A DNA stretch of 64,000 bases from Nitrospinia bacterium (GCA_029261715.1 JAJDAT010000005.1:256487-320486), one strand, 5' to 3'; counted from the stretch's first letter, positions 45,707 to 55,843 are shown. The notes: generated by a model not told the origin, from the sequence alone. Numbers and translations are program-made.

Positions 45707-47260
45707 CTATTCCAGATAACGAAACAACTGGACTTGAAGCTCTTTTTCTTTATCCAATCCAAGAGTTTTATAAACGCTAATTAATCTAGAATGAACAAAA
45801 GGATTAAAGGGGTTTATCTTGAACGCTTTTTCAAAATACACTCGAGATTTTTCTTTTGCATCTTTTTGAAAATGTAACTCTCCCAAATTAACTAATGTGG
45901 TATGGAAAGTAGGATAATATTTAAGATTTTCTTTTAATAAAGGTTCCGCTTTTTCGTAATCCTTCTTCAACATAAAAGTTTGAGCTAATTTGTTATGTAA
46001 AACAGGAGAAAGTGATTTTGTCTTTTCAATTGCTTTTTCGTACTCGAGAATAGCCGCCTTTAAAAAGCTTCTAGATTTTAGGACGTCTCCAAGGAAAGTT
46101 AGGTCCCGAGCTTGCTTAGACTGAATTTCGGCATATTCTTGTTTTTTATCTTCCTTTGACTGGTTACGGTCTTTTTTGAAATTAAACCGTAACGCCGTAA
46201 TACCTGGAATAATTTTAAACTCTCTTTTTAGCGCGTACTTTTTCCACGAGTCTTGGAAATCTTTTAAAGATTGTCCAAAACGTTTTTGTAATGTTTTGGT
46301 TATAGAAATGTCGTCTCGCAAATCTTCTACAAGAGAAGAAATGACTGTTTCACCTTTTTGCTCGACCATATATTCGACCATAGACGCGACTTCAGCATAG
46401 GCTAGCTGCACATCTTCCGCTGTTTTTAGTTTTGCTAGCGAAGGCATCATTTGATCGAGACCAATTAAGTAGTCCTCTTTAAGTCCCTTTGCCAATACAG
46501 TTTCCATGAGCGGGGTTAAAGGTTCTTTTGCTCCTCGCCAACGAGTTTCAAGAAATTTAGCCAGACCTTCGTGCAGCCATAAGGGAACTTTGTTCCCGCT
46601 TTTTTGAGTCAATAAATAATGCACGTATTCATGACTCAGCGTATCCAGCCAATTGTAACCTCTTAATAGAGAACCGGGAGAGATAGCCATCAACCGGTTA
46701 TATTTACAAAGGGCGACAGTTCCAGACGTCATAATATCTTTTAAGGTCAAAGGAGAAACCTTAGAAAATGGCTCACGTGAAGGATAGAACTCGACAATAA
46801 TCTTTTGATCGGGATAAAAATTTAAAATTTTTCCTAAAACTTCATAAGACTTTTCAAGAGCTTCTTTGGCATGGTGGATTAATATTTCGTCGGAGCCGTT
46901 CTCAAAACGAAAAATAAAATGTTCTGATTCCTTAGAAACGAAAGAGCCCGTCGCTTGTTTGGTCTGGCCTATGAGGTGCCGGAGAGATTCTATGGAAGGG
47001 TCGTTTGTTTTAATCGGTTCTATATATTTCCAGGCGGATTCGTAATCTCCTTTAAAAAAGTCCAAACGAGATTTTAAAAGAGCGAGTTCCGCAGAGCCGG
47101 AGTGATCCTTAGATAATGAATCAATTAAGGATTCCGCTTTAGACAAATTCCAACCATTAAGCAATTCGTTGGCTTGTCTAAATGTTGAGGGAGCGGAAGC
47201 AGCCCAAACAGGGGACGAAAGTAAAATGAATCCTGCCAGCAGTATTTTAACCAACGTCAT
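45707..47260 (-). CDS. Exported TPR protein with gluzincin (peptidase MA) domain
   Basis: This is a 517-aa protein with a signal peptide (MTLVKILLAGFILLSSPVWA). Residues ~20-100 are TPR-like. A gluzincin domain follows with the zinc motif HEYVH in DTLSHEYVHYLLTQ and the downstream Glu in WLHEGLAKFLE, as in peptidase_MA-like families. C-terminal TPRs (~residues 390-510) end it. It should act in the periplasm, but its substrate is unknown. It overlaps the DUF4175-like gene by 4 bp, so they are coupled. Confidence 0.85.
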   Translation of the reverse strand: MTLVKILLAGFILLSSPVWAASAPSTFRQANELLNGWNLSKAESLIDSLSKDHSGSAELALLKSRLDFFKGDYESAWKYIEPIKTNDPSIESLRHLIGQTKQATGSFVSKESEHFIFRFENGSDEILIHHAKEALEKSYEVLGKILNFYPDQKIIVEFYPSREPFSKVSPLTLKDIMTSGTVALCKYNRLMAISPGSLLRGYNWLDTLSHEYVHYLLTQKSGNKVPLWLHEGLAKFLETRWRGAKEPLTPLMETVLAKGLKEDYLIGLDQMMPSLAKLKTAEDVQLAYAEVASMVEYMVEQKGETVISSLVEDLRDDISITKTLQKRFGQSLKDFQDSWKKYALKREFKIIPGITALRFNFKKDRNQSKEDKKQEYAEIQSKQARDLTFLGDVLKSRSFLKAAILEYEKAIEKTKSLSPVLHNKLAQTFMLKKDYEKAEPLLKENLKYYPTFHTTLVNLGELHFQKDAKEKSRVYFEKAFKINPFNPFVHSRLISVYKTLGLDKEKELQVQLFRYLE

Positions 47261-50200
47261 TTTACAAGTTCCTTATAGTATTCGGAAATAAGGCGTTCGT
47301 AATTTTTAGGACGTTGACGTTTCATCGCATGAAGAATATCTTCTCTAAATTTTGTTGGCGCGTTATATTGATCTTCCGAAGGTAGATCTACCTTTTCTCT
47401 TTTCATTCGCATAGATCCACCACGCTGTGTGTCTGGGGAGCGTCCAACTCCAAAACGTGGAGTATTGGATTTGCCTTTTGCGCGACCCTTGCCTTTTTGA
47501 TTTTTCATTTCCTCAAGCATTTCGCGAGTTTCGCCAAGTCTATTGAGAGCCTGGTTTTCCGAGTCAACGCTCTGAGAAAGTTCTTTTTTACTGAGACTCT
47601 TCTGAGCGGATTTCATGAAGCCTTGCGCAGAGCCCATTTTTTGAGAAAGTTGCGGTGGAACCATTGGGTTGATGCGTCCCATTTCAGCAATCTTTTCGCC
47701 TAAATCACGCGCTTCCTGCCGAATTTCATTTTGTTTTTTGGCCATAGAATCGAGTTGTTCTTTTTTTTGGTCAGACATTAGAGCCTCAAACTCTTTCTTC
47801 ATTTCCCGATTAAAAGTGCCAAGCTTTTTAGAAATTTCAGCGTTTATTTGTCGTAATTCGTTCAATTCAGTCTTCATTTTTTCTTTTAATTCTTCGCTGG
47901 ATTGGGTAACCATTCTGAGGTTGTGTTGCCATCTAAACGCCAAAGGGTAGGTGTTTTTAAAGAGTTCGTTAAACTCTTTAAGATCCAATAATTTTGTTAG
48001 CTCCTCTAATGCGTCATATTTTTCAACCATTTCAGGAAGCGATCTTTGGAATTTATAATATTCGTCTAATCGAAGAGCGCCTCTTTCGCGAATAACGTTG
48101 GTCATTTCTTCGCGTGTTTTACGTATTTCGTCAAACTTTTTCGGCAAATCTGGTTTCAACGCAGAATCGATCGCTTCTTGATTAAATTTGCGAATCTTTG
48201 AGTCTAAGTTGGCCTGTTTTTCAAGTAACTCTGCGTGTCGATTTATATCTGGATCTTTGTTCAAATAGTCTTTAGTTTCTTTCAACACTTCTTGTGCGGC
48301 ATTTACATCCTTTTTTAAGGCTTCAAAGAATTTCGAAAGCTCGTCTTCAAATTTTTCTAATTGAGCTTTTCGAAGTTCTTTATTCATGTCGGTTGTTTCT
48401 TCCAACAGATCCTTTTGCTTTTTTTGAACTTGTTCAAGGCTTTGCAATGAATCGTCGATTCTTTCCATTGTTTCCATATCGACAAGATCGTCCATTTCAT
48501 CTCCAGACTGATCCAATTGGTTGGCAAGGCTTTGCAAGTCTTTAGTCATCTTTTCAAGCTCATCCATTGCAGCTTGAATGTCGCCTTTTTCCATTAAGTT
48601 TTTAATTTTTTCGAGAGACGCTTGAAATTTGTCGAGATTCAGTTGCTTTACCGCTTCGGGGTTTAGGAACTCATCCGGCAAACCTTGAGTTTGTTTAGCT
48701 AATTGTTCCATCATCTGTCGGAAGGTTTGCTCTATCTTGTCGAGTTTTTTCTTTAGTTCGTCAGGACTGATGGGGGCTTTTTGATCTTTCATTTTTTCGA
48801 ATTCGTCGCGTAGAGATTCGGTTAACTTTTCTAATTCGCGTTCCAAGCTTACGGCCTGGTCCATTTTTTGCCGATTGGTTATTTTAATTAAAAATAAAAT
48901 ATCTCTTTCCAATTCGCTAATCAGCTTATTCGTTAATGGGGTTACGGGCGGAAAAGAAAAGGAAATAGGTACGACGTTTCCAGGAGGTTGCGTGGCTAGC
49001 TGGTTGAGCGCGGTTATCTGCTCTTTGCGTATAATTTGAAGTCCTTTCACCATATTTGTGAAAAAATTAAGGTAGGCAGGAGAAAAGGATTCCATTGGCT
49101 CGGCGCGTTCTTTTATACGTTCGGCCAGGTCTATGATGTCTATTAATTTATCTATATTGAATGAGAAAAACCTCTTGATCCGGTTTCTATCCGGAATATT
49201 TTTCGTCTTGAACGACTCGTTTTCGACAAGGTTATCAGCCAAAAGGGCCACTAAACTTTCAACCAACTCATCCTGAAGGGCAATAAGGTCGTCCGCTTCT
49301 TTACGCGTGTCAAATATCTTAAAAGTGTACGTTTCTGATTGCCCAGTATTAGGCCCAGAGACATTATCGTTATCAAAAGCTTCTAAAAAGTATTGAACCT
49401 CGTCGCCAGGTTTTAAGTTTGATCCGTTTAAATTCCAGGAATGGCTATTTTTAAATTCTTTTTCTTCGGTGCGAACCTTTTTCAATAATTTCCTATAAGG
49501 CTTACCGTTTACTCGATAGACTAATTCAACTTTACGGATTCCAAAGTCGTCGCGAATCTCGTAGTAAAATTGAAGTTTATCCGTGTTTTTATAAACTGGT
49601 TTTGGATTAGCCAGAAATAAAATAACTTTGGGCGCTTTATCTATATCAATCTTTATGGGATATTTCTTAGGCAATACGCTAGCTGGATTTTTTCCAATTT
49701 TTACTCGAAACCGGTAATACCCAGAATCTCTCATTAATAAAGATCCATAAAGCTTATTCTCGTCTGAGACGTTTAACGAAAACCGGTCTTTCCCATTTAC
49801 TTCTATTTCGGCAGCGGCTAAAGGAAAATTTGATTCCGCCTCAATGGCCACTTCAGAGCCAGGTAAAGCTTGAATAGAGCCGTCGGAGGGAGACACCGTT
49901 TTGGGTTTTATTTGAGTGTAAGCTGGGTAGTTATATTTTAGTTTTATCGACTTAATGTTGATTGCCGGTAACGCTTTAGAATTTAAAGGAACCGAATCCG
50001 ATCCTATTAAAACTGCGTTTGTTTGTTGTGGAGGATTTATGAAATTCTGCAAACCCTTTGAATAGAAATCAGGAATTAGCGTAAGAGTTAGTATTGCAAC
50101 TCCTAACGAACCTAGGAATAAATTCCTATTTAACTTTGCGCGATTTAAGTCAAGCGCAGAATTGGGGTCTACATGCTCTATTTTTTCTTTGGTTGATTCG

Positions 50201-50589
50201 AGCAACTCTTTGATGAAACTGAGCGAAACTTTAAGCTCGGCATCCGATTCGTTCAAACGGTTTTGTAGCTGGCAAGAATTAATTAGAGAATCGTTTAACT
50301 GAGGATTTTTCTTTTCAATTAACAGAGCTGCTTGTTCTCTAGAAAATTTGGAAAAAAATGCAGGAATGAAATAGCGAATAAAAGAGTAAGTTAAACCAAC
50401 AACCAATAGTCCGCCAATTGGAATAGCCAGGGTTTGTAAATTCCCCCAAAAATAAGAAACTCCATTTCCTACTAAATAAATTAGAGTAAGAAACGTTGCC
50501 AATAAATAAAAACCATTAATGGCAAAGAAGCTTTGGCGTTTTTTGCGGACTATATCTAAAAATGAGTTGATACGATCATTAGATTGCAT
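47257..50589 (-). CDS. Large membrane-anchored coiled-coil protein (DUF4175-like)
   Basis: This is an 1110-aa protein. Two N-terminal membrane helices (~20-60) and a third (~160-175) anchor it. Residues ~180-420 are a beta-rich Ig-like region (KVILFLANPKPVYKNTDKLQFYYEI), and the rest is almost continuous coiled coil (residues ~560-1050) with a basic Met/Arg-rich tail. Architecture matches DUF4175-type proteins, which are often next to MoxR/BatA sets. It may scaffold an envelope complex with the coupled TPR-gluzincin and the MoxR ATPase. Confidence 0.8.
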   Translation of the reverse strand: MQSNDRINSFLDIVRKKRQSFFAINGFYLLATFLTLIYLVGNGVSYFWGNLQTLAIPIGGLLVVGLTYSFIRYFIPAFFSKFSREQAALLIEKKNPQLNDSLINSCQLQNRLNESDAELKVSLSFIKELLESTKEKIEHVDPNSALDLNRAKLNRNLFLGSLGVAILTLTLIPDFYSKGLQNFINPPQQTNAVLIGSDSVPLNSKALPAINIKSIKLKYNYPAYTQIKPKTVSPSDGSIQALPGSEVAIEAESNFPLAAAEIEVNGKDRFSLNVSDENKLYGSLLMRDSGYYRFRVKIGKNPASVLPKKYPIKIDIDKAPKVILFLANPKPVYKNTDKLQFYYEIRDDFGIRKVELVYRVNGKPYRKLLKKVRTEEKEFKNSHSWNLNGSNLKPGDEVQYFLEAFDNDNVSGPNTGQSETYTFKIFDTRKEADDLIALQDELVESLVALLADNLVENESFKTKNIPDRNRIKRFFSFNIDKLIDIIDLAERIKERAEPMESFSPAYLNFFTNMVKGLQIIRKEQITALNQLATQPPGNVVPISFSFPPVTPLTNKLISELERDILFLIKITNRQKMDQAVSLERELEKLTESLRDEFEKMKDQKAPISPDELKKKLDKIEQTFRQMMEQLAKQTQGLPDEFLNPEAVKQLNLDKFQASLEKIKNLMEKGDIQAAMDELEKMTKDLQSLANQLDQSGDEMDDLVDMETMERIDDSLQSLEQVQKKQKDLLEETTDMNKELRKAQLEKFEDELSKFFEALKKDVNAAQEVLKETKDYLNKDPDINRHAELLEKQANLDSKIRKFNQEAIDSALKPDLPKKFDEIRKTREEMTNVIRERGALRLDEYYKFQRSLPEMVEKYDALEELTKLLDLKEFNELFKNTYPLAFRWQHNLRMVTQSSEELKEKMKTELNELRQINAEISKKLGTFNREMKKEFEALMSDQKKEQLDSMAKKQNEIRQEARDLGEKIAEMGRINPMVPPQLSQKMGSAQGFMKSAQKSLSKKELSQSVDSENQALNRLGETREMLEEMKNQKGKGRAKGKSNTPRFGVGRSPDTQRGGSMRMKREKVDLPSEDQYNAPTKFREDILHAMKRQRPKNYERLISEYYKELVK

Positions 50590-50868
50590 AATTACATTTT
50601 ATTATATTACGTAGCTATTTGAAACCAATTGTAGAAAGATGTTTGACACTTGTTTGAAAGGCATTATGACGCTGAAACCCAAAAAAGCTTTATTTATATG
50701 AGAATTCTTTAAGAAGATTTCTAAAAAATAAGATTTGCCAAGAGCCTAGTCCCTATTTTAAGGGCTAGGCGATAGCAAGTCAGTAAAAAGTAGGAAATAT
50801 TAGAATCGCTCTTAATTATTAGGAAAAAATGTGTTGAATTTAAGGAGCATTCCGAATAATATTTTGAT

Positions 50869-51024
50869 ATGAAAACTGAAGAAGAAACATTAGAAGAATC
50901 TTTTTTTACGAAACAGTGGAAGCTTGTTAAAGGTGATGATCTTAAGTGGAGAATATTCTGCGCTTTTTTTTTCTCTCTGTTAATCGTAGGGCTGAAATTT
51001 ATTAGCTCAATCGAAAGATTCTAA
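50869..51024 (+). CDS. Possible small single-span membrane protein
   Basis: This 51-aa ORF is below the track cutoff. It starts MKTEEETLEESFF, has an acidic N-terminus, a central WKLVKGDDLKWR and one hydrophobic segment (IFCAFFFSLLIVGLKF). There is no strong ribosome-binding site close to ATG 50869. It is the only coding candidate in the 750-bp gap 50590-51340, which otherwise holds a degenerate repeat copy. Confidence 0.4.
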   Translation: MKTEEETLEESFFTKQWKLVKGDDLKWRIFCAFFFSLLIVGLKFISSIERF

Positions 51025-51068
51025 TCTACCAGCTTTTCCCCCATCCAAGTTGCTTAGAGACATCGTTT

Positions 51069-51169
51069 TTTCCTGAGGCGAACCAGTAGGTTCGACGAAG
51101 CGCCATTCTGAATCTTGATATTGTTGGTCTGAACAAGGTAGAAGGGGCGCCTCGATTCAACAAAATTGC
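51069..51169 (+). repeat. Degenerate dispersed repeat copy
   Basis: Pieces of the family remain: TCCTGAGGCGAACCAGTAGG with the paired TTCGACGAAGCG, and GGCGCCTCGATTCAACAAAAT. The middle is diverged. Confidence 0.6.
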
Positions 51170-51340
51170 TACTTCTAATCTTAGGAGGCTCTCGAAATGC
51201 AACCTTCCGCCGTTTACTTATCGGTAGCGAATAATCTCACCTTGTTTCAACGTTTACTCTGTTTTAAGGTTTTGCCTAAAGGCAGATGGGTTAAGCTATA
51301 ATGCGCTTATTTCCTATCATCTTAAGTTGCCGTGTAAACC

Positions 51341-53704
51341 ATGGACATTGATTCTGCAGTTAAAAAATTAAAAGCAAGTTCGATATTCGGTTTACTGTCT
51401 AAGCCTGCTTTAACCAAATTTTGTAAAAACTCGGAACTTGTAAAGCTTCCCAAAAATAAAGTTTTATTCGAAGAAGGCAGCCCAGGGGATGTTATGTATA
51501 TACTTCTTCAGGGAAAGCTTGAAATTTATACAAAGAATAAGCACATTGCGCTTCGAACTCCATTTGAGATGATTGGCGAATTATCTTTAATTAGTTTGCA
51601 ACCGCGTTCTGCTAGCGTGAAAGCTAATTCGGCTTCTATTTTGCTAAGAATCACTAAAGATTGTTTTGATAATTACATCGCTCCGCATTCTAAAGTGATG
51701 TTGGAGATCATGAAAGTTCTTTCTAGGCGAAGCGGGTGGGATTTAGAAAAATTAGATAAGGGATATAAGGAGCTTCGTCAATCTCAACAGAATTACGAAG
51801 ATATTGTTCAATCCGTTTCAGACATTATTTTAAGAGTATCTCCGGAGGGATTGATTAATTACGCTAATTCTTCCGTTAGCGTTCTTGGATATAAATCTCA
51901 TGAAATGATGGGGAAATCGCTAAAAGATTATATTAACGATGAAAATGAAAAAACAATTCTGAAAGATCTGTTGTCTAAAAGAATTGGGAAGGGCAAAGGA
52001 AAAGCGCGAGAGGTATGGTTACAAGTGAATCCCAAAAGCGTTTTGTCTAAAAAAAATAAAAAACTATATTTTTTAATCAGTTCTTCGGGTGTTTGGAGCG
52101 AATCCAAAGAGAACAAGAAAACAAAAAGAGTTCAAAGAATATTTGGCGGTAATCAATTGATTGCCAAAGATATTACTGAAAGAAAAAAAGCCGAAGAGGA
52201 ATTAAAAAATAATAAAATTCGCTTAGAAAAATTAGTTAAAAAAAGGACAAAAGATTTAGAAAAAACGAATCTCGAATTAAAAAAATCAAAAGAAGAAGCC
52301 GATTCGGCCAACAAAGCAAAGTCGGAGTTTTTGTCGAGAATGAGCCACGAAATACGAACCCCTCTGAATGCAGTTCTTGGATATTCTCAGATCCTTTTAA
52401 GAAAAAGTTATTTAGAACCTGAAGATAAAGATAGCGTAAAAGGGATTTCAACAAGCGGAAGCCATCTTTTAGAGCTTATCGATGAAGTTTTGGATATGTC
52501 TAAAATCGAGGCGAATTTAATGGAGATAAACGCCGGTGATTTTGACTTAAACGAACTTCTAAAAAGTTTATCAATTATTTTTGCTCCAAGGTGTGCGGAT
52601 AAAAATTTGATGTTGTTTGTTGATAACTTAAAAAAAGAATATTTTGTTAGATCCGATCAAACTAAATTGCGGCAAATTTTAATCAATTTGATGGGTAATG
52701 CCGTCAAATTTACAGACGAGGGATTTGTTTCGTTAAAAATTAGCGATTCAAAAGCTAATCTGTTTCGTTTTGAAATAATAGACTCAGGACCTGGAATTCC
52801 TCCAAAAGATCATAAAAATATATTTGATCCCTTTCGCCAAACTGACGAGGGAATTAAAAAAGCAGGAACCGGTTTGGGTTTGACGATTTCTCAAAAACAA
52901 GCTCGGCTGTTGGGAGGAGATTTAATCGTTGAATCTGAATTAGGAAAAGGGGCCAAATTTATTTTGACTTTGCCTTTACCAGCGGTTACTCAAAAGGTCT
53001 TGCAACGAAACAGAGAAGATTTTGCAATAAAAGGATTGAAAGAAAACTTAAAAATAAAAGCGTTAATATTAGATCGTAATTCTAATAACCGTGACGTTCT
53101 CTTTAAGTTATTAAGTTCTATCGGAGTAGATGTGTTTTCGGTGGCAGACAGTTCTCAAGCTTTGGATGAAATTAAAAATTATAAGCCTGATATTGTTTTC
53201 TTCGATATAAAGATTCCCATAACTGATGAAATCAAAGTCTTTGAAAAAATTTCGAAAAAATTTAAAAAGAAATCTTTAAAAATCATAGCAATGACCGCTT
53301 CTGTTTTAAACCATGAAGTGGATGCGTTTCTGGAAAAGGGTTTTGATGAAGTACTTCTAAAACCTATTCGATTAGAAAGCTTGGTTTTATTATTGAAAAA
53401 ATGTTTGAATGCCGAGTTTGAATTCGAGAAGAGTATTGAACAGACTTCTAATTCATTTTCAGATAATGGTTCTAAAGAAGATGCCGCGAAATTTAATCTT
53501 CCGAGTTCTGCGTTAGAAGCTTTAAAAGAAGCGGCTGATTCGGGTAATGTCACTCACTTAGCAAAAGAGCTTGCCAAAATTGCAACGATGGGTGAAGACG
53601 GGAGAAAATTAAAAAAATATCTAGAAGAGTTTGTTAAAGTTTATGATCTAGAGGGTATTTTAAGTTTTCTCGATAATATGGAGACTAGACGACTAAATAA
53701 GTGA
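51341..53704 (+). CDS. Hybrid histidine kinase (cNMP-binding, PAS, HisKA, HATPase, receiver)
   Basis: This is a 787-aa soluble sensor. Residues ~15-115 form a cyclic-nucleotide-binding-like domain (LFEEGSPGDVMYILLQGKLEIY), ~145-280 a PAS domain, then a coiled coil, HisKA with SHEIRTPLNAVLGYS (His ~335), HATPase boxes (DSGPGIPP, GTGLGLTIS) and a receiver with phospho-acceptor Asp ~622 (IVFFDIKIP) and LLKP Lys. The C-terminal ~80 residues are helical. No membrane segment is present, so the signal is intracellular. A CheB-like regulator lies 400 bp downstream and may be a partner (inference). Confidence 0.92.
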   Translation: MDIDSAVKKLKASSIFGLLSKPALTKFCKNSELVKLPKNKVLFEEGSPGDVMYILLQGKLEIYTKNKHIALRTPFEMIGELSLISLQPRSASVKANSASILLRITKDCFDNYIAPHSKVMLEIMKVLSRRSGWDLEKLDKGYKELRQSQQNYEDIVQSVSDIILRVSPEGLINYANSSVSVLGYKSHEMMGKSLKDYINDENEKTILKDLLSKRIGKGKGKAREVWLQVNPKSVLSKKNKKLYFLISSSGVWSESKENKKTKRVQRIFGGNQLIAKDITERKKAEEELKNNKIRLEKLVKKRTKDLEKTNLELKKSKEEADSANKAKSEFLSRMSHEIRTPLNAVLGYSQILLRKSYLEPEDKDSVKGISTSGSHLLELIDEVLDMSKIEANLMEINAGDFDLNELLKSLSIIFAPRCADKNLMLFVDNLKKEYFVRSDQTKLRQILINLMGNAVKFTDEGFVSLKISDSKANLFRFEIIDSGPGIPPKDHKNIFDPFRQTDEGIKKAGTGLGLTISQKQARLLGGDLIVESELGKGAKFILTLPLPAVTQKVLQRNREDFAIKGLKENLKIKALILDRNSNNRDVLFKLLSSIGVDVFSVADSSQALDEIKNYKPDIVFFDIKIPITDEIKVFEKISKKFKKKSLKIIAMTASVLNHEVDAFLEKGFDEVLLKPIRLESLVLLLKKCLNAEFEFEKSIEQTSNSFSDNGSKEDAAKFNLPSSALEALKEAADSGNVTHLAKELAKIATMGEDGRKLKKYLEEFVKVYDLEGILSFLDNMETRRLNK

Positions 53705-53738
53705 CAATAAACGATCAAAACATACCTATTTGAAGCCT
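53688..53738 (+). repeat. Short repeat, copy 1 of 3
   Basis: GACGACTAAAT, ATCAAAAC, CTATTTGAAGCCTT: about 75 % identical by eye to 56704-56755. It starts inside the last codons of the hybrid kinase. The rest of the 53705-54102 gap holds no gene that I can see. Confidence 0.6.
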
Positions 53739-54102
53739 TTTCCCCGTCGGACGCCTCAATACTATTCCCACCTAGCAAAAATACGAAATGGATGAGGTTC
53801 TAGAGATACTGGAATGCGTTTTCAAAACAAAAGATTCGCATTTTCTAGAATAAATACCTAGTTCCTCAATGTAATCTAAAAGGTGTTGTAAGTGTTTGAT
53901 TTTGCTATTATTAAAGGTGCAAAGACTGGCGGTTACATTTTTAGAACTACTAGCAACCTACCAAGCTATCATTTATCCAAATCTAACCGAATTTGTTTTC
54001 TAGCTATTTTCTACATATTTTGTGGTTATTTTGTAGTAAAAACCTGAAGGTCTATGGGAGAATTGGGCAAATATTTTATTCTCGAAAATAATTGATAGTC
54101 CC

Positions 54103-55122
54103 ATGGAAAAAATTAGAGTTTTGGTTGTAGACGACGAACCTAGGAACGTTCAACTTATAAGGAGTATTCTTAACAGTCAGGAGTGCTATATCGTCGATGA
54201 AGCCGTTGATGGGGAAGAAGCGTTAAAAAAACTTAAAGATAAAAACTATGACGCTCTATTAACAGATTGGCTGATGCCTAAAATGAATGGCGCCGATTTG
54301 ATTAAGAGAATCCGGAGTGAATTGAAGTCTCCTCCCTACATTGTAATGATTACAGCGATTCAATCGGCGCAGGCTAAAGAAAACATTCTTGAAATTGGGG
54401 CAGACGAATTTATTTCTAAGCCATTACGTATGAAGGAATTCTTAGTTATTTTAAAAGAGGGGTTGGCAAGAAGGTCACAGCCTTTGCCTAAACTCCAAAA
54501 AATTAAAGTTCCAAAAAAAATCATTCCTCCTCCATTTGTAGCTGTTGTGATTGCGTCTAGTACGGGTGGGTTTGAAGCTCTGATCCATTTATTTTCCGGC
54601 GCTTTACCAGAGAAGGCCGCTTTTTTTGTAGCTCAACATGCCCCAGTGGAAACTCTTAGAAACATGGCAAGGAAAATAAAAACTCTAACTAATCTTGATG
54701 TAAACTTGGCAAGAGATTCTCAAAAAATTAATCCCGGAAATGTTTATATTGCTCCAGGCGATAGGCATTTATGCATCAATCCAAAACCATTATCCATTAG
54801 CCTCAATCAGGATCCTAAGGAAAACTATGTAAGGCCATCGGCAGATCCATTGTTTCGTTCTGCGGCCTTAGTTTTCGGAAAATGCACGTTAGGAATTGTT
54901 TTAACTGGTTTGGGAGTTGATGGGACTCAGGGAGCGGCTCATATTAAAGCTGTCGGGGGAGAGGTTTTAGCGCAAGACCCTAAATCGGCAATCGCTCCAT
55001 CGATGCCGAAGAATGTCATCTTATCGGGACTAAATTCCGATACCGTAAAGCTCGACGAAATCAATTCGAAAATTGAATCCCAAATTTCAATGCTAACCTC
55101 AAACCTAAAGTCTATTTCTTAA
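54103..55122 (+). CDS. CheB-type receiver/methylesterase protein
   Basis: Residues 1-125 form a receiver domain (VVDDEPRN, phospho-acceptor Asp in LLTDWLMPKMNG, FISKP). Residues ~145-335 form a CheB esterase domain with the catalytic triad: Ser in ASSTGG, His in VAQHAP and Asp in GLGVDGTQG. Length (339 aa) is normal. CheB demethylates chemoreceptors, yet no cheA, cheR, cheW or receptor gene is in the window. Its role may be in a non-chemotaxis signalling pathway, possibly with the nearby hybrid kinase. Confidence 0.92.
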   Translation: MEKIRVLVVDDEPRNVQLIRSILNSQECYIVDEAVDGEEALKKLKDKNYDALLTDWLMPKMNGADLIKRIRSELKSPPYIVMITAIQSAQAKENILEIGADEFISKPLRMKEFLVILKEGLARRSQPLPKLQKIKVPKKIIPPPFVAVVIASSTGGFEALIHLFSGALPEKAAFFVAQHAPVETLRNMARKIKTLTNLDVNLARDSQKINPGNVYIAPGDRHLCINPKPLSISLNQDPKENYVRPSADPLFRSAALVFGKCTLGIVLTGLGVDGTQGAAHIKAVGGEVLAQDPKSAIAPSMPKNVILSGLNSDTVKLDEINSKIESQISMLTSNLKSIS

Positions 55123-55294
55123 AAAGATTAAGTGATCAATGTATTTATCTTTATCAGGATATTTCGGCAACGAAACCTTTTCCGTAACTAGGAAGTTGAG
55201 CCAGATATATTAATACACTACTACTGTGTTTACTATTATGACCTGGAAGCTGGAGTGTTTTGTGCGGGAAATCTTAAGGGGGTTGTAAAGTTTG

Positions 55295-55843
55295 TTAAGA
55301 AGTTTCGAAACCGAATTTTTCGTAGAGCTCAACGGTTCTTTCGGTCAGTTCCGCTTTTAGCTCCATATCGTCGGCTAAACTTTCCGCCTGTTTAGAGTGG
55401 TGAATGGCTTCGGAGCCTTTATCTAAAGCTTCGTAAGCGAGGCTGATGCTTAATTGGACGTCGCAAGAGTCTGGTATAATTGCTACGCTTTTTTTTAGAA
55501 GGGCAAGAGCGTTTTCAAACTTTTCTAATCGCATATAGACGACCCCTAATTTATGAAGAGCGTCTTCGTCATCGGGGTATATTTTTAAAAACTTTTCAAA
55601 ATAGTTAGCGGATTCCTCGTATCTTTTACTAACGACAAGGCAAATTGCCAGATTATATAAGCCATCTTCCTCGTCTGGTTCTATGGCCAGCGCTTTTTTA
55701 TATTCTTCCTCGGCATCTTCTAGTCTTTCGGCTTCAAAATAAGCGTTGGCGAGCGCAATTCTATTTACAGGGTCGTCAGGCTCTTCCTTCACGATTGATT
55801 GTAATTCGTCAATGCCTAGATCTTCAAATTCGTCATTTTCCAT
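55295..55843 (-). CDS. Tetratricopeptide repeat protein
   Basis: This is a 182-aa soluble protein made of about four TPRs (PVNRIALANAYFEAERLEDAEEEYKKAL, and three further units) with an acidic N-terminus (MENDEFEDLG). TPRs mediate protein binding; no partner is indicated. There is no signal peptide. It is divergent from the pentapeptide-repeat gene. Confidence 0.88.
   Translation of the reverse strand: MENDEFEDLGIDELQSIVKEEPDDPVNRIALANAYFEAERLEDAEEEYKKALAIEPDEEDGLYNLAICLVVSKRYEESANYFEKFLKIYPDDEDALHKLGVVYMRLEKFENALALLKKSVAIIPDSCDVQLSISLAYEALDKGSEAIHHSKQAESLADDMELKAELTERTVELYEKFGFETS

Noticed and set aside
53799-53849. TCTAGA...AATGCG / CGCATT...TCTAGA dyad as a terminator or operator
   Set aside because: The arms are asymmetrically bulged, there is no T-run and it is 95 bp or more from the kinase end.
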